Positions 25,086-34,152 of a DNA stretch of 64,000 nucleotides are shown one piece after another. How positions within the stretch are numbered: the first letter of the stretch is position 1; every line of letters starts with the position of its first letter. The stretch covers positions 1-64,000 of the forward strand of contig JAUNPV010000002.1 in the NCBI GenBank assembly GCA_030536515.1, in the 5' to 3' direction. A program made the translations under genes and the position numbers. The stretch comes from Eubacteriales bacterium (GTDB taxonomy: Bacteria > Bacillota > Clostridia > Oscillospirales > Oscillospiraceae). The notes below the pieces were generated by a model. It worked only from the letters and a program-made list of their open reading frames with translations. It was not told the origin of the DNA and did not search any database.

Positions 25086-25427
25086 ATGGATTTAGTCAAG
25101 GCTCTGAACAGCCAGTACATGAAGGAGGAGCTGCCCGAGGTTAAGGTTGGCGACACCGTTCGTGTGCACGTTCGTATCAAGGAAGGCTCCCGTGAGCGTA
25201 TCCAGGTGTTCGAAGGCACCGTTATCGCCCGTAAGCACGGCGGTATCGGCGAGACCATTACCGTTCGCCGTATCTCCTACGGCGTGGGCTGCGAGAAGGT
25301 CTTCCCCCTGCATTCTCCCAACGTGGCCATGATTGAGACCGTCCGTCAGGGCAAGGTCCGTCGTGCCAAGCTGTACTACCTGCGCGACCGCATGGGCAAG
25401 GCAGCCAAGATCAAGGAGAAGGTCTGA
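25086..25427 (+). CDS. rplS: 50S ribosomal protein L19
   Basis: The 113-residue ribosomal protein at the 30S-50S interface. Typical segments are [28 protein letters not shown] and the C-terminal [27 protein letters not shown] precedes the ATG, and codon use is that of a highly expressed gene. trmD and rimM, usual neighbours, are not here. Confidence 0.98.
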   Translation: MDLVKALNSQYMKEELPEVKVGDTVRVHVRIKEGSRERIQVFEGTVIARKHGGIGETITVRRISYGVGCEKVFPLHSPNVAMIETVRQGKVRRAKLYYLRDRMGKAAKIKEKV

Positions 25428-25440
25428 TCTTCAAATCAAT

Positions 25441-25469
25441 AAAAAAAGAGGGCTGTGCCCTCTTTTTTT
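25441..25469 (+). terminator. rplS terminator
   Basis: AAAAAAAGAGGGC pairs with GCCCTCTTTTTTT around TGT, ending in a T run 13 bases after the stop. Confidence 0.9.
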
Positions 25470-25571
25470 ATTGTTTGTGGTGGAATTTTCATATTTTGTT
25501 ATAGAAGTTCCTCCGGGTTTGTGCTATACTGTAACGTAGAAATGTCTGGAATCCACAAGGAGGAAGCGTAC

Positions 25572-26174
25572 ATGGCTTCAAAGAAGGAAAAGAAGGCAGA
25601 AAAAGAGAAATTCAACTGGAAGCAGAACCTGGTGCTGTACGTCCACGATTTGATGTATATGCTGATGGCCATTCTGCTGGCGTTTTTGCTGCTGTTCCGG
25701 GTAATCGTGGTATCCGGGGACTCCATGTTTCCCACCCTCTGGGACGGGGACTACTTGCTGCTGCTGAGCAACCTGGTTTACCATGAGCCTCAGCGGGGAG
25801 ATATCGTGGTCATCAGCAAGGCCTCCTTCGACAACGGCACCCCCATCGTCAAGCGGGTCATCGCCACGGAAGGGCAGACCGTTGACATCGACTTTGAAAA
25901 GGGAATTGTCTATGTGGACGGCGTGGCCCAGCAGGAGGACTACATCAACAATCTGACGGTGGACAGCCGGGGAACCTACTTCCCCCTGGTGGTCAGGGAA
26001 AACTGCATTTTCGTCCTGGGGGATAACCGTGCGGTGTCCAGAGACAGCCGCAGCCCCGAAATCGGTCAGATTGACAAGCGGGAGGTATTGGGCAAGGCCC
26101 TGTACCTGATGATTCCCGGCACCCACCACGGAGAGCTTTCCATGGATACAGCCAGAATCGGAGGGGTAAAATGA
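25572..26174 (+). CDS. lepB: Signal peptidase I
   Basis: Membrane-bound serine protease of 200 residues that removes signal peptides from secreted proteins. One transmembrane helix (about residues 22-45) is followed by the nucleophile in SGDSMFPTL, the general-base Lys in VKRVIA and the box GDNRAVSRDSR. The ATG at 25572 follows AGGAGG. It overlaps the ylqF start by four bases. Confidence 0.95.
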   Translation: MASKKEKKAEKEKFNWKQNLVLYVHDLMYMLMAILLAFLLLFRVIVVSGDSMFPTLWDGDYLLLLSNLVYHEPQRGDIVVISKASFDNGTPIVKRVIATEGQTVDIDFEKGIVYVDGVAQQEDYINNLTVDSRGTYFPLVVRENCIFVLGDNRAVSRDSRSPEIGQIDKREVLGKALYLMIPGTHHGELSMDTARIGGVK

Positions 26175-27043
26175 GCGATTCAGAAAAAATGACCATCCAG
26201 TGGTATCCCGGCCACATGACCAAGACCCGCCGCCAGATTGAGGCCGACCTCAAGCAGGTGGATGCGGTGTGTGAAATCGTGGATGCCCGGATTCCCATGT
26301 CCAGCCGGAACCCGGATATTGATGCCATCTGCGGCGCCAAGCCCAGGATTATCGTGTTGAACCGGATGGACCTGGCGGACCCGGCTGCCACCAAAAAATG
26401 GGCGGCCTACTTTAAAAATAAGGGAATGGCCGTTCTGGCCACCGACTGCAAAACCCGCCGTGGCATTGGGGACTTTACCCCTGCCGCAAGGCTTGCCTGT
26501 GCGGAAAAGCTCCGGCGGGATGCCGCCCGGGGCATGAACCGGCCTCTGCGGGTGATGGTGGTGGGCATTCCCAACGTGGGAAAATCCACCCTCATCAACC
26601 AGATATCCGGCCGGAAGGGCGCCAAGGCGGAAAACCGCCCCGGCGTTACCCGGGGCAAGCAGTGGGTGACGGTGGATGCAGGACTCCAGCTGCTGGATAC
26701 CCCCGGCATTCTGTGGCCCAAATTCGAGGACCCGGAGGTTGGCATGATGCTGGCCTACACCGGCGCTGTCAAAGAGGGGGTCATCGACATGGAGGAGCTG
26801 GCCTGCCGGCTTATGGAGCTGCTGCACAAATTCTACCCCCAGACCCTGCTGGACCGCTACAAGGTGGAGGCACCGGCGGGGACCCCCGGCTGGGAGCTGG
26901 TGGAGCTGGCCGGACGGAAGCGGGGCTATCTGGTTTCCGGCGGCGAGGTGAACACCGAGCGGATGTCCAAGGTACTGCTGGATGAATTCCGGAGCGGAAA
27001 ATTGGGCAAATTTACCCTTGAGATGCCGGAGGACCAACAATGA
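26171..27043 (+). CDS. rbgA: Ribosome biogenesis GTPase YlqF/RbgA
   Basis: Circularly permuted GTPase of 290 residues required for late 50S assembly. The G4 motif NRMD comes first (near residue 60), followed by G1 GIPNVGKST (near 135) and G3 DTPGIL, the order specific to this family. N-terminal WYPGHMTKTRRQIE is a YlqF signature. It overlaps lepB and rnhB by four bases, in the order also seen in B. subtilis. Confidence 0.96.
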   Translation: MSDSEKMTIQWYPGHMTKTRRQIEADLKQVDAVCEIVDARIPMSSRNPDIDAICGAKPRIIVLNRMDLADPAATKKWAAYFKNKGMAVLATDCKTRRGIGDFTPAARLACAEKLRRDAARGMNRPLRVMVVGIPNVGKSTLINQISGRKGAKAENRPGVTRGKQWVTVDAGLQLLDTPGILWPKFEDPEVGMMLAYTGAVKEGVIDMEELACRLMELLHKFYPQTLLDRYKVEAPAGTPGWELVELAGRKRGYLVSGGEVNTERMSKVLLDEFRSGKLGKFTLEMPEDQQ

Positions 27044-27654
27044 GCGATGTGAATATGTGGGAAATCGAAAATTCCCTGTACAGCGATGATATCAAAATCA
27101 TCTGCGGCGTGGATGAAGCAGGCCGGGGCCCGCTGGCGGGGCCGGTCTGCGCTGCGGCGGTGATTCTGCCGCAGCAGCTGGAAATCCCGGGGCTGACGGA
27201 CAGCAAGAAGCTGACGGACAAAAAGCGCCGGGAGCTGTTCCCCCTGATAAAGGCTCAGGCCGTTGCCTATGGCATCGGCTTTGCATCCGAAACCGAAATT
27301 GACGAGATTAACATTTTGCAGGCCACCTTCCTCGCCATGGAGCGGGCCCTGGCTCAGCTGCAGGTCCGGCCGGACCTGGCCCTCATCGACGGCAACCGGG
27401 AGAAGGACTTCGGCCTCCCGGTGAAAACCGTTGTCAAGGGCGACAGCCTCAGCGCCAACATTGCCGCCGCCTCCATCCTGGCCAAGGTCAGCCGGGACGA
27501 CCTCATGGAGGCGCTGGCAGGGGAGTACCCTCAGTACGGCTTTGAAATACACAAGGGCTACGGCACCAAGGCCCACTATGCCGCCCTCCGGGCCCATGGC
27601 CCCTGTCCTGCCCACCGGATGACCTTTCTGAAAAAATTCTATGGGGAAAAGTAG
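27040..27654 (+). CDS. rnhB: Ribonuclease HII
   Basis: A 204-residue enzyme that cuts RNA in RNA-DNA hybrids, including single misincorporated ribonucleotides. GVDEAGRGPLAGPV holds the first catalytic Asp-Glu, DSKKLTDKKR follows, and LALIDGN and SILAKVSRDD carry the other catalytic residues. The start overlaps rbgA and the stop overlaps the YraN-like gene. Confidence 0.97.
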   Translation: MSDVNMWEIENSLYSDDIKIICGVDEAGRGPLAGPVCAAAVILPQQLEIPGLTDSKKLTDKKRRELFPLIKAQAVAYGIGFASETEIDEINILQATFLAMERALAQLQVRPDLALIDGNREKDFGLPVKTVVKGDSLSANIAAASILAKVSRDDLMEALAGEYPQYGFEIHKGYGTKAHYAALRAHGPCPAHRMTFLKKFYGEK

Positions 27655-28006
27655 CCTGTCCGGCGCCTGGGGCGAGGCCCTGGCGGCCCAGTTCCTGCGG
27701 AAAAAGCGGTATAAGCTCCTGGCCGCCGGATTCAGGTGCCGCTTTGGAGAGATTGATTTGATTGCCCAGAGCAGGACCCATCTGGTCTTTGTGGAGGTCA
27801 AGCTGCGAAAATCCGCCGGCTTTGCCGCCGCCAGGGAGTATGTGGACAGGCGCAAGCAGGAGCGGCTCCGGGCCACCGCCGCCATGTACCTGGCCCAAAA
27901 CCCCACGGAGCTGCCCTCCCGGTTTGATGTTATCGAAATCTACGCCCCGGAGGGGACGGCCACGGTCCGGCCCGAAATTTATCATATGGAGGATGCCTTT
28001 CAATGA
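27641..28006 (+). CDS. YraN family (UPF0102) nuclease-fold protein
   Basis: A 121-residue protein with the endonuclease-like fold of the UPF0102 family. Motifs visible are GEALAAQFLRKKRYKLL, FGEIDLIA and the PD-(D/E)XK-type VFVEVKLRKS. The molecular role is not established. It overlaps rnhB by 14 bases, a common pairing in many genomes. Confidence 0.92.
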   Translation: MGKSSLSGAWGEALAAQFLRKKRYKLLAAGFRCRFGEIDLIAQSRTHLVFVEVKLRKSAGFAAAREYVDRRKQERLRATAAMYLAQNPTELPSRFDVIEIYAPEGTATVRPEIYHMEDAFQ

Positions 28007-28968
28007 AGTTCCCGGTTTTTGATTTTCACTGCGACACTGCCCTGGCGCTGCTGGGGGAGGACCTGAATCAGGCGGGAAGCCTGAGAAAAAACACCCTGCA
28101 CATCGACCTGGAGCGGGCCAGGGAGCTGGGCGGCTACGCCCAGTGCTTTGCCTGCTTCACCACCCCCTTTATGGAGGAGTGGAACCACCTGTCTCCCATT
28201 GTGGTTTTTGAGCGGGAGCTGGCCACCATCCAGCGGGAGCTGAACGCCAACAGCGACCTGATTTCCATTGCCTACAGCCCGGCCCAGATTCAGAAGAACC
28301 GGGAAAACGGGAAAATGTCCGCCATTTTGACATTGGAGGGCACGGCCGGCTTTGGCTATGACCCGGAGCTGCTGCAGGACCTTCACGCCATCGGCTTCCG
28401 CATTTCAAGCCTTGGCTGGAACGAGCAGAACCCCTTGACCGGCTCCCATAAAACCGGCGGCGGCCTGACGGACCGGGGCAGGGAATACGTCCGGGAGGCC
28501 CAGCGGCTGGGAATGCTCATCGATGTCAGCCACATCAGCGACGAGGGCTTCTGGGACATTATGAAAATCACCAATGCCCCCATTCTCGCCACCCACTCCA
28601 ACAGCCGCACCGTCTTCGGCCACAGCCGGAACCTGACGGACGAGATGTTCCGGGCTGTCTGCGAAACCGGCGGCCTGGCGGGCTACAATTTCTGCGCCGA
28701 ATTTGCCGGGGAAAACCCGACCCTGGACACCGTCTGCGACCATATTTTCCATTTTATGGACATAGACCCCAGCGGAAAGCACATTGCCCTGGGCGGCGAC
28801 CTGGACGGCGTGTCCAGCACCCCGGCGGGCATTGAGGGCGTTCAGAGCTATCCCGCCCTGGCGGAGAAGCTGCTGGAGCGGGGCCTGGACGAGAGCAGCG
28901 TTATGGATATCTTCTGGAACAACGCCATTGGAGTGATGGAACGTGCTGTATGTAACCACACGAACTGA
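28003..28968 (+). CDS. Membrane dipeptidase (peptidase M19)
   Basis: A zinc dipeptidase of the renal dipeptidase family, 321 residues, without a signal peptide. Metal ligands are in FHCDTALALL near residue 8, LEGTAGFG, DVSHISDEGFW and ATHSNSR, and the C-terminal LGGDLDGVSSTP is typical. It would hydrolyse dipeptides or D,L-dipeptides in the cytoplasm. It overlaps YraN by four bases and the next gene by 26. Confidence 0.93.
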   Translation: MKFPVFDFHCDTALALLGEDLNQAGSLRKNTLHIDLERARELGGYAQCFACFTTPFMEEWNHLSPIVVFERELATIQRELNANSDLISIAYSPAQIQKNRENGKMSAILTLEGTAGFGYDPELLQDLHAIGFRISSLGWNEQNPLTGSHKTGGGLTDRGREYVREAQRLGMLIDVSHISDEGFWDIMKITNAPILATHSNSRTVFGHSRNLTDEMFRAVCETGGLAGYNFCAEFAGENPTLDTVCDHIFHFMDIDPSGKHIALGGDLDGVSSTPAGIEGVQSYPALAEKLLERGLDESSVMDIFWNNAIGVMERAVCNHTN

Positions 28969-29938
28969 CTGCGAGACCTTCACCGCCCAGCGGGCCCTTT
29001 CGGAAAACCGGGGGCCGGACGGGGGGCTGTATCTGCCCTTTCAGCGGCCTGTCCTGGACCAGCTCGGTCCGTCCATGAACCAGGCCGTGGCCCAGGTGCT
29101 GAACCTGCTGTTCCAGGCCCGGCTGACGGCCTGGGACGTGGATTTCACCGTGGGCCGGTATCCGGTGCGGCTGGTGCAGCTTCGCCAGAAGATTATCATG
29201 GCGGAGGCCTGGCACAACCCCCAATGGACCTTTTCCAGCATGGTCAAAAACCTGTCGGACCTGATTGCCGGAAGGGACCAGCCCGTCACCGGCTGGACGA
29301 GAATTGCCGTGGGCATTGCGGTGCTCGCCGGAATGCTGGCGGAGCTGAAATCCGAAGGCCTACAGGAAAAGGTGGATATTTCCCTGGTATCCGGGGACTT
29401 TTTCGGACCCATCAGCGCCTGGTACGGCCGCAGCTGGGGCCTGCCCATTGGCAATATCATCTGCTGCTGCAATGAAAATAATTCCCTGTGGGACCTTCTG
29501 ACCCAGGGACAGCTGCGCACCGATGCCGTCTGCATCCCCACCGGCATCCCTCAGGCGGATGTGGTGGTTCCGTCCCAGCTGGAACGGCTGATTTTTGGAG
29601 CCGGGGGCAGGGGAGAGACCGAACGGTATCTGGCCTGCTGCCGCCGGGGCGGGATGTACTGCCCGGAGGAGGATACCCTTTCCAGCCTCCGGGAGGGGCT
29701 GTACGCCAGCGTGGTCAGCAGCCAGCGAATGGAGCGGACCATCCGGGGCGCTTACGGCACCCACGGATATCTGCTGTCCAGACCCTCGGCCCTGGCCTAC
29801 GGCGGGCTTCTGGACTACCGGGCCAAAACCGGGGCCATTCGTCCCACCCTGGTGCTCACCGGGGAGAGCCCCATGCTGGACGGTGCCTTTGTGGCAAAGG
29901 CTCTGGGCATCACGGAGGAAAAACTGAAAACCTTATAA
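28943..29938 (+). CDS. Threonine-synthase-like protein lacking the PLP lysine motif
   Basis: A 331-residue protein that lines up with threonine synthase along its length: N-terminal STRG-like TTRTDCETFTAQRAL and PDGGLYLPF, the central VSGDFFGPISAWYGRSWGLP and CNENNSLWDLL, PSQLERLIF, and a C-terminal DYRAKTGAIRPTLVLTGESP. The lysine loop of real enzymes (FKD) is missing; the equivalent stretch reads AEAWHNPQWTFSSMVKNLSD. It is therefore probably not a PLP enzyme. Start GTG at 28943 has GGAG eight bases upstream and lies inside the dipeptidase gene. Function unknown; a phosphate-ligand-binding or regulatory role is possible. Confidence 0.75.
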   Translation: MLYVTTRTDCETFTAQRALSENRGPDGGLYLPFQRPVLDQLGPSMNQAVAQVLNLLFQARLTAWDVDFTVGRYPVRLVQLRQKIIMAEAWHNPQWTFSSMVKNLSDLIAGRDQPVTGWTRIAVGIAVLAGMLAELKSEGLQEKVDISLVSGDFFGPISAWYGRSWGLPIGNIICCCNENNSLWDLLTQGQLRTDAVCIPTGIPQADVVVPSQLERLIFGAGGRGETERYLACCRRGGMYCPEEDTLSSLREGLYASVVSSQRMERTIRGAYGTHGYLLSRPSALAYGGLLDYRAKTGAIRPTLVLTGESPMLDGAFVAKALGITEEKLKTL

Positions 29939-29952
29939 ATAGGAGGTGCTCT

Positions 29953-30642
29953 ATGGCGCTTTATGCCATTGGCGACCTGCATCTGTGCCTGGGAGCGCCG
30001 AAGCCCATGGATATTTTCGGCGGTGCCTGGGTGGGCTATATGGATAAATTGAAGGAGGGCCTGTCCGTCATCGGCCCGGAGGACACCACGGTTCTGCTGG
30101 GGGACCTGAGCTGGGCCCTGGACCTGCCCAACGCAAGGGCGGACTTTGCCTGGATGAACGAAATCCCCGGCCGGAAAATCATCCTCAAGGGCAACCACGA
30201 CTATTGGTGGAGCACGGCGGCCAAGTTTGACAAATTCTGCAAGGAGCAGGGCTTTGAAAACTTTTTCCTTCTGAACAACAACTGCTTTTTCTATGAAAAC
30301 TTCGCCATCTGCGGCACCCGGGGCTGGTTTTTCGAAGAAGAACGGTCCGGCCGGCACGATGAAAAGGTGTTCAAGCGGGAGCTGCTCCGCCTGGAGGCAT
30401 CTCTAAAGGCGGCAGGGGAGCACAGCAAACTGGTCTTTCTCCACTATCCCCCCCGCTACCGGGGCTACGAATGCCGGGAGATATTGGACCTGCTCCAAAA
30501 ATACGGGGTGCGCCGCTGCTTTTACGGTCACCTTCACGGCGGAAGCCATGCCCTGGCCATGGAGGGACTGTGGAACGGCATGGAATTTCGCCTGACAGCG
30601 GCGGATTATCTGGGTTTCAAGCCCTTCAAAGTGGTCCCGTAA
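29953..30642 (+). CDS. Calcineurin-like metallophosphoesterase
   Basis: A 229-residue cytoplasmic phosphoesterase. The metal-binding motifs appear in order: GDLHL (residue 7), GDLSWAL, GNHDYWW, LHYPPRY and GHLHGG. This small single-domain type is common in Clostridia and its substrate is not known. AGGAGG lies before the ATG at 29953, which is 14 bases after the threonine-synthase-like gene. Confidence 0.9.
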   Translation: MALYAIGDLHLCLGAPKPMDIFGGAWVGYMDKLKEGLSVIGPEDTTVLLGDLSWALDLPNARADFAWMNEIPGRKIILKGNHDYWWSTAAKFDKFCKEQGFENFFLLNNNCFFYENFAICGTRGWFFEEERSGRHDEKVFKRELLRLEASLKAAGEHSKLVFLHYPPRYRGYECREILDLLQKYGVRRCFYGHLHGGSHALAMEGLWNGMEFRLTAADYLGFKPFKVVP

Positions 30643-30684
30643 ACCTTTTTTTGAAATTATATAAAAGTTTTTTTCAGAAAACTA

Positions 30685-30713
30685 TGGACATTTTGGTCTA
30701 ACTTTGATAGAAT
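30685..30713 (+). promoter_or_regulatory. Promoter of tig
   Basis: TGGACA and TAGAAT are separated by 17 bases, about 65 bases before the tig start, in an otherwise AT-rich gap. Confidence 0.7.
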
Positions 30714-30777
30714 AGTTCGGCTATAACAAATAGATAATGGTATCGCCATGCGAGCCAACATAGGAGGATAACATACA

Positions 30778-32079
30778 ATGATCGTTAAGAGCACTGAAAA
30801 GAAGGGCAATGAGGCCACCATCGTCGTCGAGATTGATAAGGACCTGATGGAGTCCGGTGTCAACAAGGCTTACATGAAGGCCCGTAAGAGCATCCAGATT
30901 CCCGGCTTCCGGAAGGGCAAGGCTCCCCGCAAGATGATTGAGGCCATGTACGGCGCTCACGTTTTCTATGATGACGGCCTGGAAGAAATCTTCCCCCAGG
31001 TCTATGACTTTGCCGTCGCCGGCCAGGAGGACTTCAAGGCCATTGGCCGTCCCAGCCTCACCGATATGCAGATCAGCGACGAGGGCATTGTTACCCTGAC
31101 ACTGACCACCGAGGTCTACCCCGAGGTCACCCTGGGCCAGTACAAGGGCCTGGAGGTCGAGAAGGCTGAGGCCACCGTCACCGACGCACAGGTGGAGGCC
31201 GAGCTGGACCGGATGGCGCAGAACGTCGCTTCCACCGAGACCATGGACCGGGCTGCCGAGATGGGCGACACCGCCAACATCGACTTTGAGGGCTTTGATA
31301 ACGGCGTGGCCTTCGAGGGCGGCAAGGGCGAGAATTTCGACCTGAAGCTGGGCTCCGGTCAGTTTGTCCCCGGCTTTGAGGAGCAGGTGGTGGGCATGAC
31401 CGCCGGCGAGGAGAAGGACATCAACGTCACCTTCCCCGAGGACTACCACGCTGAGCTGGCCGGCAAGGCTGTGGTTTTCCACGTGAAGCTGAACAAGGTC
31501 ACCGTCACCAACGTTCCCGCCATGGACGACGAGTTTGCCAAGGATGTCTCCGAGTTTGACACCCTGGAGGAGCTGAAGGCCGACATCCGTGCCAAGGCTC
31601 TGGACCAGGCTGAAAAGAACCTGGCCTCCGCTTTCGAGCAGAAGGCTGTGGAGCTGGCCGCTGAGAACACCACCGTCGAAATGCCCAAGGCTCTTATCGA
31701 AACCGAGCTGGACAGCCAGATGGAGCGCTTCGCCTACCAGCTGCAGATGAGCGGCTACTCCATGGAGCAGTACGCCAAGATGATGGGCGGCGATGTGTCC
31801 ACCATGCGGGAGGCCTTCCGTCCCGCTGCTGAGAAGCAGGCCAAGATTTCCGTCACCCTGGAGCAGATTGTCAAGGCCGAGGGCCTGACTGTCTCCGAGG
31901 AGGAAATCAACGAGGAGTTTGAGAAGCTGGCCAAGGAGTACTCCCTGGAGCTGGACAAGGTCAAGGAGCTGGTCCCCATGGGCGAAATCACCGGCAGCCT
32001 GACCACCCGCAAGGCCGTGAAGGTCATTGTGGACGCCGCTGTGGCCGTTGCACCCAAGGCTGAGGAGAAGGCTGAATAA
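30778..32079 (+). CDS. tig: Trigger factor
   Basis: Ribosome-associated chaperone of 433 residues with three domains: the N-terminal ribosome-binding domain with the signature PGFRKGKAPRKMIE near residue 42, a central FKBP-type prolyl isomerase domain (about 150-240, with FEGFDNGVAFEGGKGENFDL), and a helical C-terminal chaperone domain. AGGAGG precedes the ATG. It is the first gene of the tig-clpP-clpX-lon-ysxC row. Confidence 0.97.
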   Translation: MIVKSTEKKGNEATIVVEIDKDLMESGVNKAYMKARKSIQIPGFRKGKAPRKMIEAMYGAHVFYDDGLEEIFPQVYDFAVAGQEDFKAIGRPSLTDMQISDEGIVTLTLTTEVYPEVTLGQYKGLEVEKAEATVTDAQVEAELDRMAQNVASTETMDRAAEMGDTANIDFEGFDNGVAFEGGKGENFDLKLGSGQFVPGFEEQVVGMTAGEEKDINVTFPEDYHAELAGKAVVFHVKLNKVTVTNVPAMDDEFAKDVSEFDTLEELKADIRAKALDQAEKNLASAFEQKAVELAAENTTVEMPKALIETELDSQMERFAYQLQMSGYSMEQYAKMMGGDVSTMREAFRPAAEKQAKISVTLEQIVKAEGLTVSEEEINEEFEKLAKEYSLELDKVKELVPMGEITGSLTTRKAVKVIVDAAVAVAPKAEEKAE

Positions 32080-32093
32080 TAAAAAACATTGCG

Positions 32094-32124
32094 TTCCAAA
32101 GGGCTTTTCCAAAGCCCTTTGGAA
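32094..32124 (+). terminator. Hairpin between tig and clpP
   Basis: TTCCAAAGGGCTTT pairs perfectly over 14 bases with its complement around TCC. It lacks a following T run, so it may only attenuate or protect the tig mRNA end. Confidence 0.55.
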
Positions 32125-32184
32125 TAACCCTCACGGCGAATGGTTAGAATGTTTTACACCCTTGACTTGAAAGGAGACACTACC

Positions 32185-32766
32185 ATGAGTTTAGTTCCCT
32201 ATGTTGTTGAGCAGACCAGCCGCGGCGAGCGCAGCTACGATATTTTTTCCCGTCTGCTGAATGACCGCATTATCTTCCTGTCCGAGGAGGTCAACGACAC
32301 CACCGCCGCCCTGGTGGTGGCCCAGCTGCTGTACCTGGAGGCCCAGGACCCGGACAAGGACATCCAGTTCTACATTAACAGCCCCGGCGGCAGCGTCACG
32401 GCTGGTATGGCCATTTACGACACCATGCAGTACATCAAATGTGATGTGGCAACCATCTGCGTGGGCATGGCCGCCTCCATGGCCGCATTCCTGCTGGCAG
32501 CGGGCGCCAAGGGCAAGCGTATGGCGCTGCCCAATGCGGAGATTATGATTCACCAGCCCTCCGCCGGCACCCAGGGCCAGATTACCGACATGGCCATCCA
32601 CCTGAAGCGTCTGGAAACCATCAAGGTCCGGATGAACAGAATTCTCTCTGCCAACACCGGCAAGAGCCTGGAGGAGGTCACCGCTGCCTGCGAGCGGGAC
32701 AATTTCATGTCCGCCCAGGAGGCCCAGACCTTCGGCCTCATCGACCGGGTGCTGGAGCATCACTAA
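32185..32766 (+). CDS. clpP: ClpP, ATP-dependent Clp protease proteolytic subunit
   Basis: A 193-residue serine protease that forms the ClpP barrel. The catalytic Ser is in [11 protein letters not shown] and the His in MIHQPSAG; the N-terminal [20 protein letters not shown] is standard. The ATG at 32185 follows AAAGGAG. ClpX, the unfoldase partner, is the next gene. Confidence 0.98.
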   Translation: MSLVPYVVEQTSRGERSYDIFSRLLNDRIIFLSEEVNDTTAALVVAQLLYLEAQDPDKDIQFYINSPGGSVTAGMAIYDTMQYIKCDVATICVGMAASMAAFLLAAGAKGKRMALPNAEIMIHQPSAGTQGQITDMAIHLKRLETIKVRMNRILSANTGKSLEEVTAACERDNFMSAQEAQTFGLIDRVLEHH

Positions 32767-32792
32767 TACTGATAGAAACGAGGTACCAGGTC

Positions 32793-34055
32793 ATGGCAAA
32801 GAATTCTGAGCAGCCGATTCGCTGCAGCTTCTGCGGTAAGCGGGAGAACCAGGCATCTCGGCTGATTGCCGGCCCTGGGGTGTATATCTGCAGCGACTGC
32901 GTGGCTGCCTGCAGCGACCTGCTGCGGGATGAAATTGAGATGGAGGCCTCCGGCGGCCTGAAGGCCCCGGACCGCCTGCCCACGCCCATGGAGATGAAAT
33001 CCTTCATGGACAATTACATCATCGGCCAGGACGACGCAAAGGTCGCCCTGTCTGTTGCGGTATACAACCACTATAAGCGCATTTATTTCGGTGCAGACTC
33101 CGATGTGGAGCTGCAAAAGAGCAACATTCTGCTGATTGGGCCCACAGGCAGCGGCAAGACCCTCTTTGCCCAGACCCTGGCCAAGATTCTGAATGTGCCC
33201 TTCGCCATTGCCGATGCCACCACCCTGACCGAGGCCGGTTACGTGGGCGACGATGTGGAAAATATCCTTCTGCGCCTGCTGCAGGCCGCCGATTTCGACG
33301 TGGAGCTGGCCCAGCGGGGCATTATCTACATCGACGAGATGGATAAAATCGCCCGCAAGAGCGAGAATACCTCCATCACCCGGGATGTCTCCGGAGAGGG
33401 CGTCCAGCAGGCACTGCTGAAAATCCTGGAGGGCACCGTTGCCAGCGTGCCGCCCCAGGGCGGGCGCAAGCATCCCCAGCAGGAGATGATTCAGCTGGAC
33501 ACCACCAACATCCTGTTTATCTGCGGCGGTGCCTTCGACGGCCTGGACAAGATTATCGCCCGGCGCACCGAGAAGACGGCCATTGGCTTTGACGCCCCGG
33601 TCCAGAGCAAGAAGGATAAGGATGTGGGCACCCTGTTCTCCCTGGTGGAGCCTCACGACCTTCTGAAATTCGGCATCATCCCCGAGCTGGTGGGCCGTAT
33701 GCCGGTTATCACCAGCCTGCGGAGCCTGACCCAGAACGATTTGGTCCGGATTCTGGTGGAGCCGAAAAACGCCCTGTCCAAGCAGTACCAGAGTCTGCTG
33801 GGCATGGACGGCGTGAGCCTTGAGATTACCGACGAGGCCCTGCTGCTGATTGCCCAGAAGGCCATCGACCGGGAAATCGGTGCCAGAGGCCTGCGGGCCA
33901 TCATGGAGAAGGTGATGACCAGCATCATGTTCCTGATTCCCTCCGACCTGACCATCCGCAAGGTGGTTATCACGCCGGAGGCCATTGAGGGCGGCGATCC
34001 CGTCATCCAGCGGGACCCTGCCCATCCCAGAGATAAGCTCACCGGGAAAAGATAA
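32793..34055 (+). CDS. clpX: ClpX, Clp protease ATPase subunit
   Basis: AAA+ unfoldase of 420 residues. The N-terminal zinc-binding domain has [10 protein letters not shown] and CSDC; Walker A is [15 protein letters not shown], Walker B is [10 protein letters not shown], and a sensor-2 segment GARGLRAI follows. An LGF/IGF-type loop for ClpP docking is suggested by FGIIPE and the TAIGFDAP segment. It feeds unfolded substrates to ClpP. Confidence 0.98.
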   Translation: MAKNSEQPIRCSFCGKRENQASRLIAGPGVYICSDCVAACSDLLRDEIEMEASGGLKAPDRLPTPMEMKSFMDNYIIGQDDAKVALSVAVYNHYKRIYFGADSDVELQKSNILLIGPTGSGKTLFAQTLAKILNVPFAIADATTLTEAGYVGDDVENILLRLLQAADFDVELAQRGIIYIDEMDKIARKSENTSITRDVSGEGVQQALLKILEGTVASVPPQGGRKHPQQEMIQLDTTNILFICGGAFDGLDKIIARRTEKTAIGFDAPVQSKKDKDVGTLFSLVEPHDLLKFGIIPELVGRMPVITSLRSLTQNDLVRILVEPKNALSKQYQSLLGMDGVSLEITDEALLLIAQKAIDREIGARGLRAIMEKVMTSIMFLIPSDLTIRKVVITPEAIEGGDPVIQRDPAHPRDKLTGKR

Positions 34056-34060
34056 TCCAT

Positions 34061-34088
34061 AAAAGGGGGTAGGTTTCTACCCCCTTTT
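34061..34088 (+). terminator. clpX terminator
   Basis: AAAAGGGGGTAG and its complement form a 12-bp stem ending in CCCCCTTTT, five bases after the clpX stop. Confidence 0.7.
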
Positions 34089-34152
34089 GCAAATTTGCAC
34101 ACGACGAAAATACCAATGGGGATTTTCGATATTGATAGAAAGGGGAATTCCC

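Noticed and set aside
28943..29938. Functional threonine synthase (thrC)
   Set aside because: The PLP-lysine loop is missing despite overall similarity.
30721..32112. 463-codon minus-strand open frame
   Set aside because: Antisense to tig; Leu/Gly/His-rich shadow.
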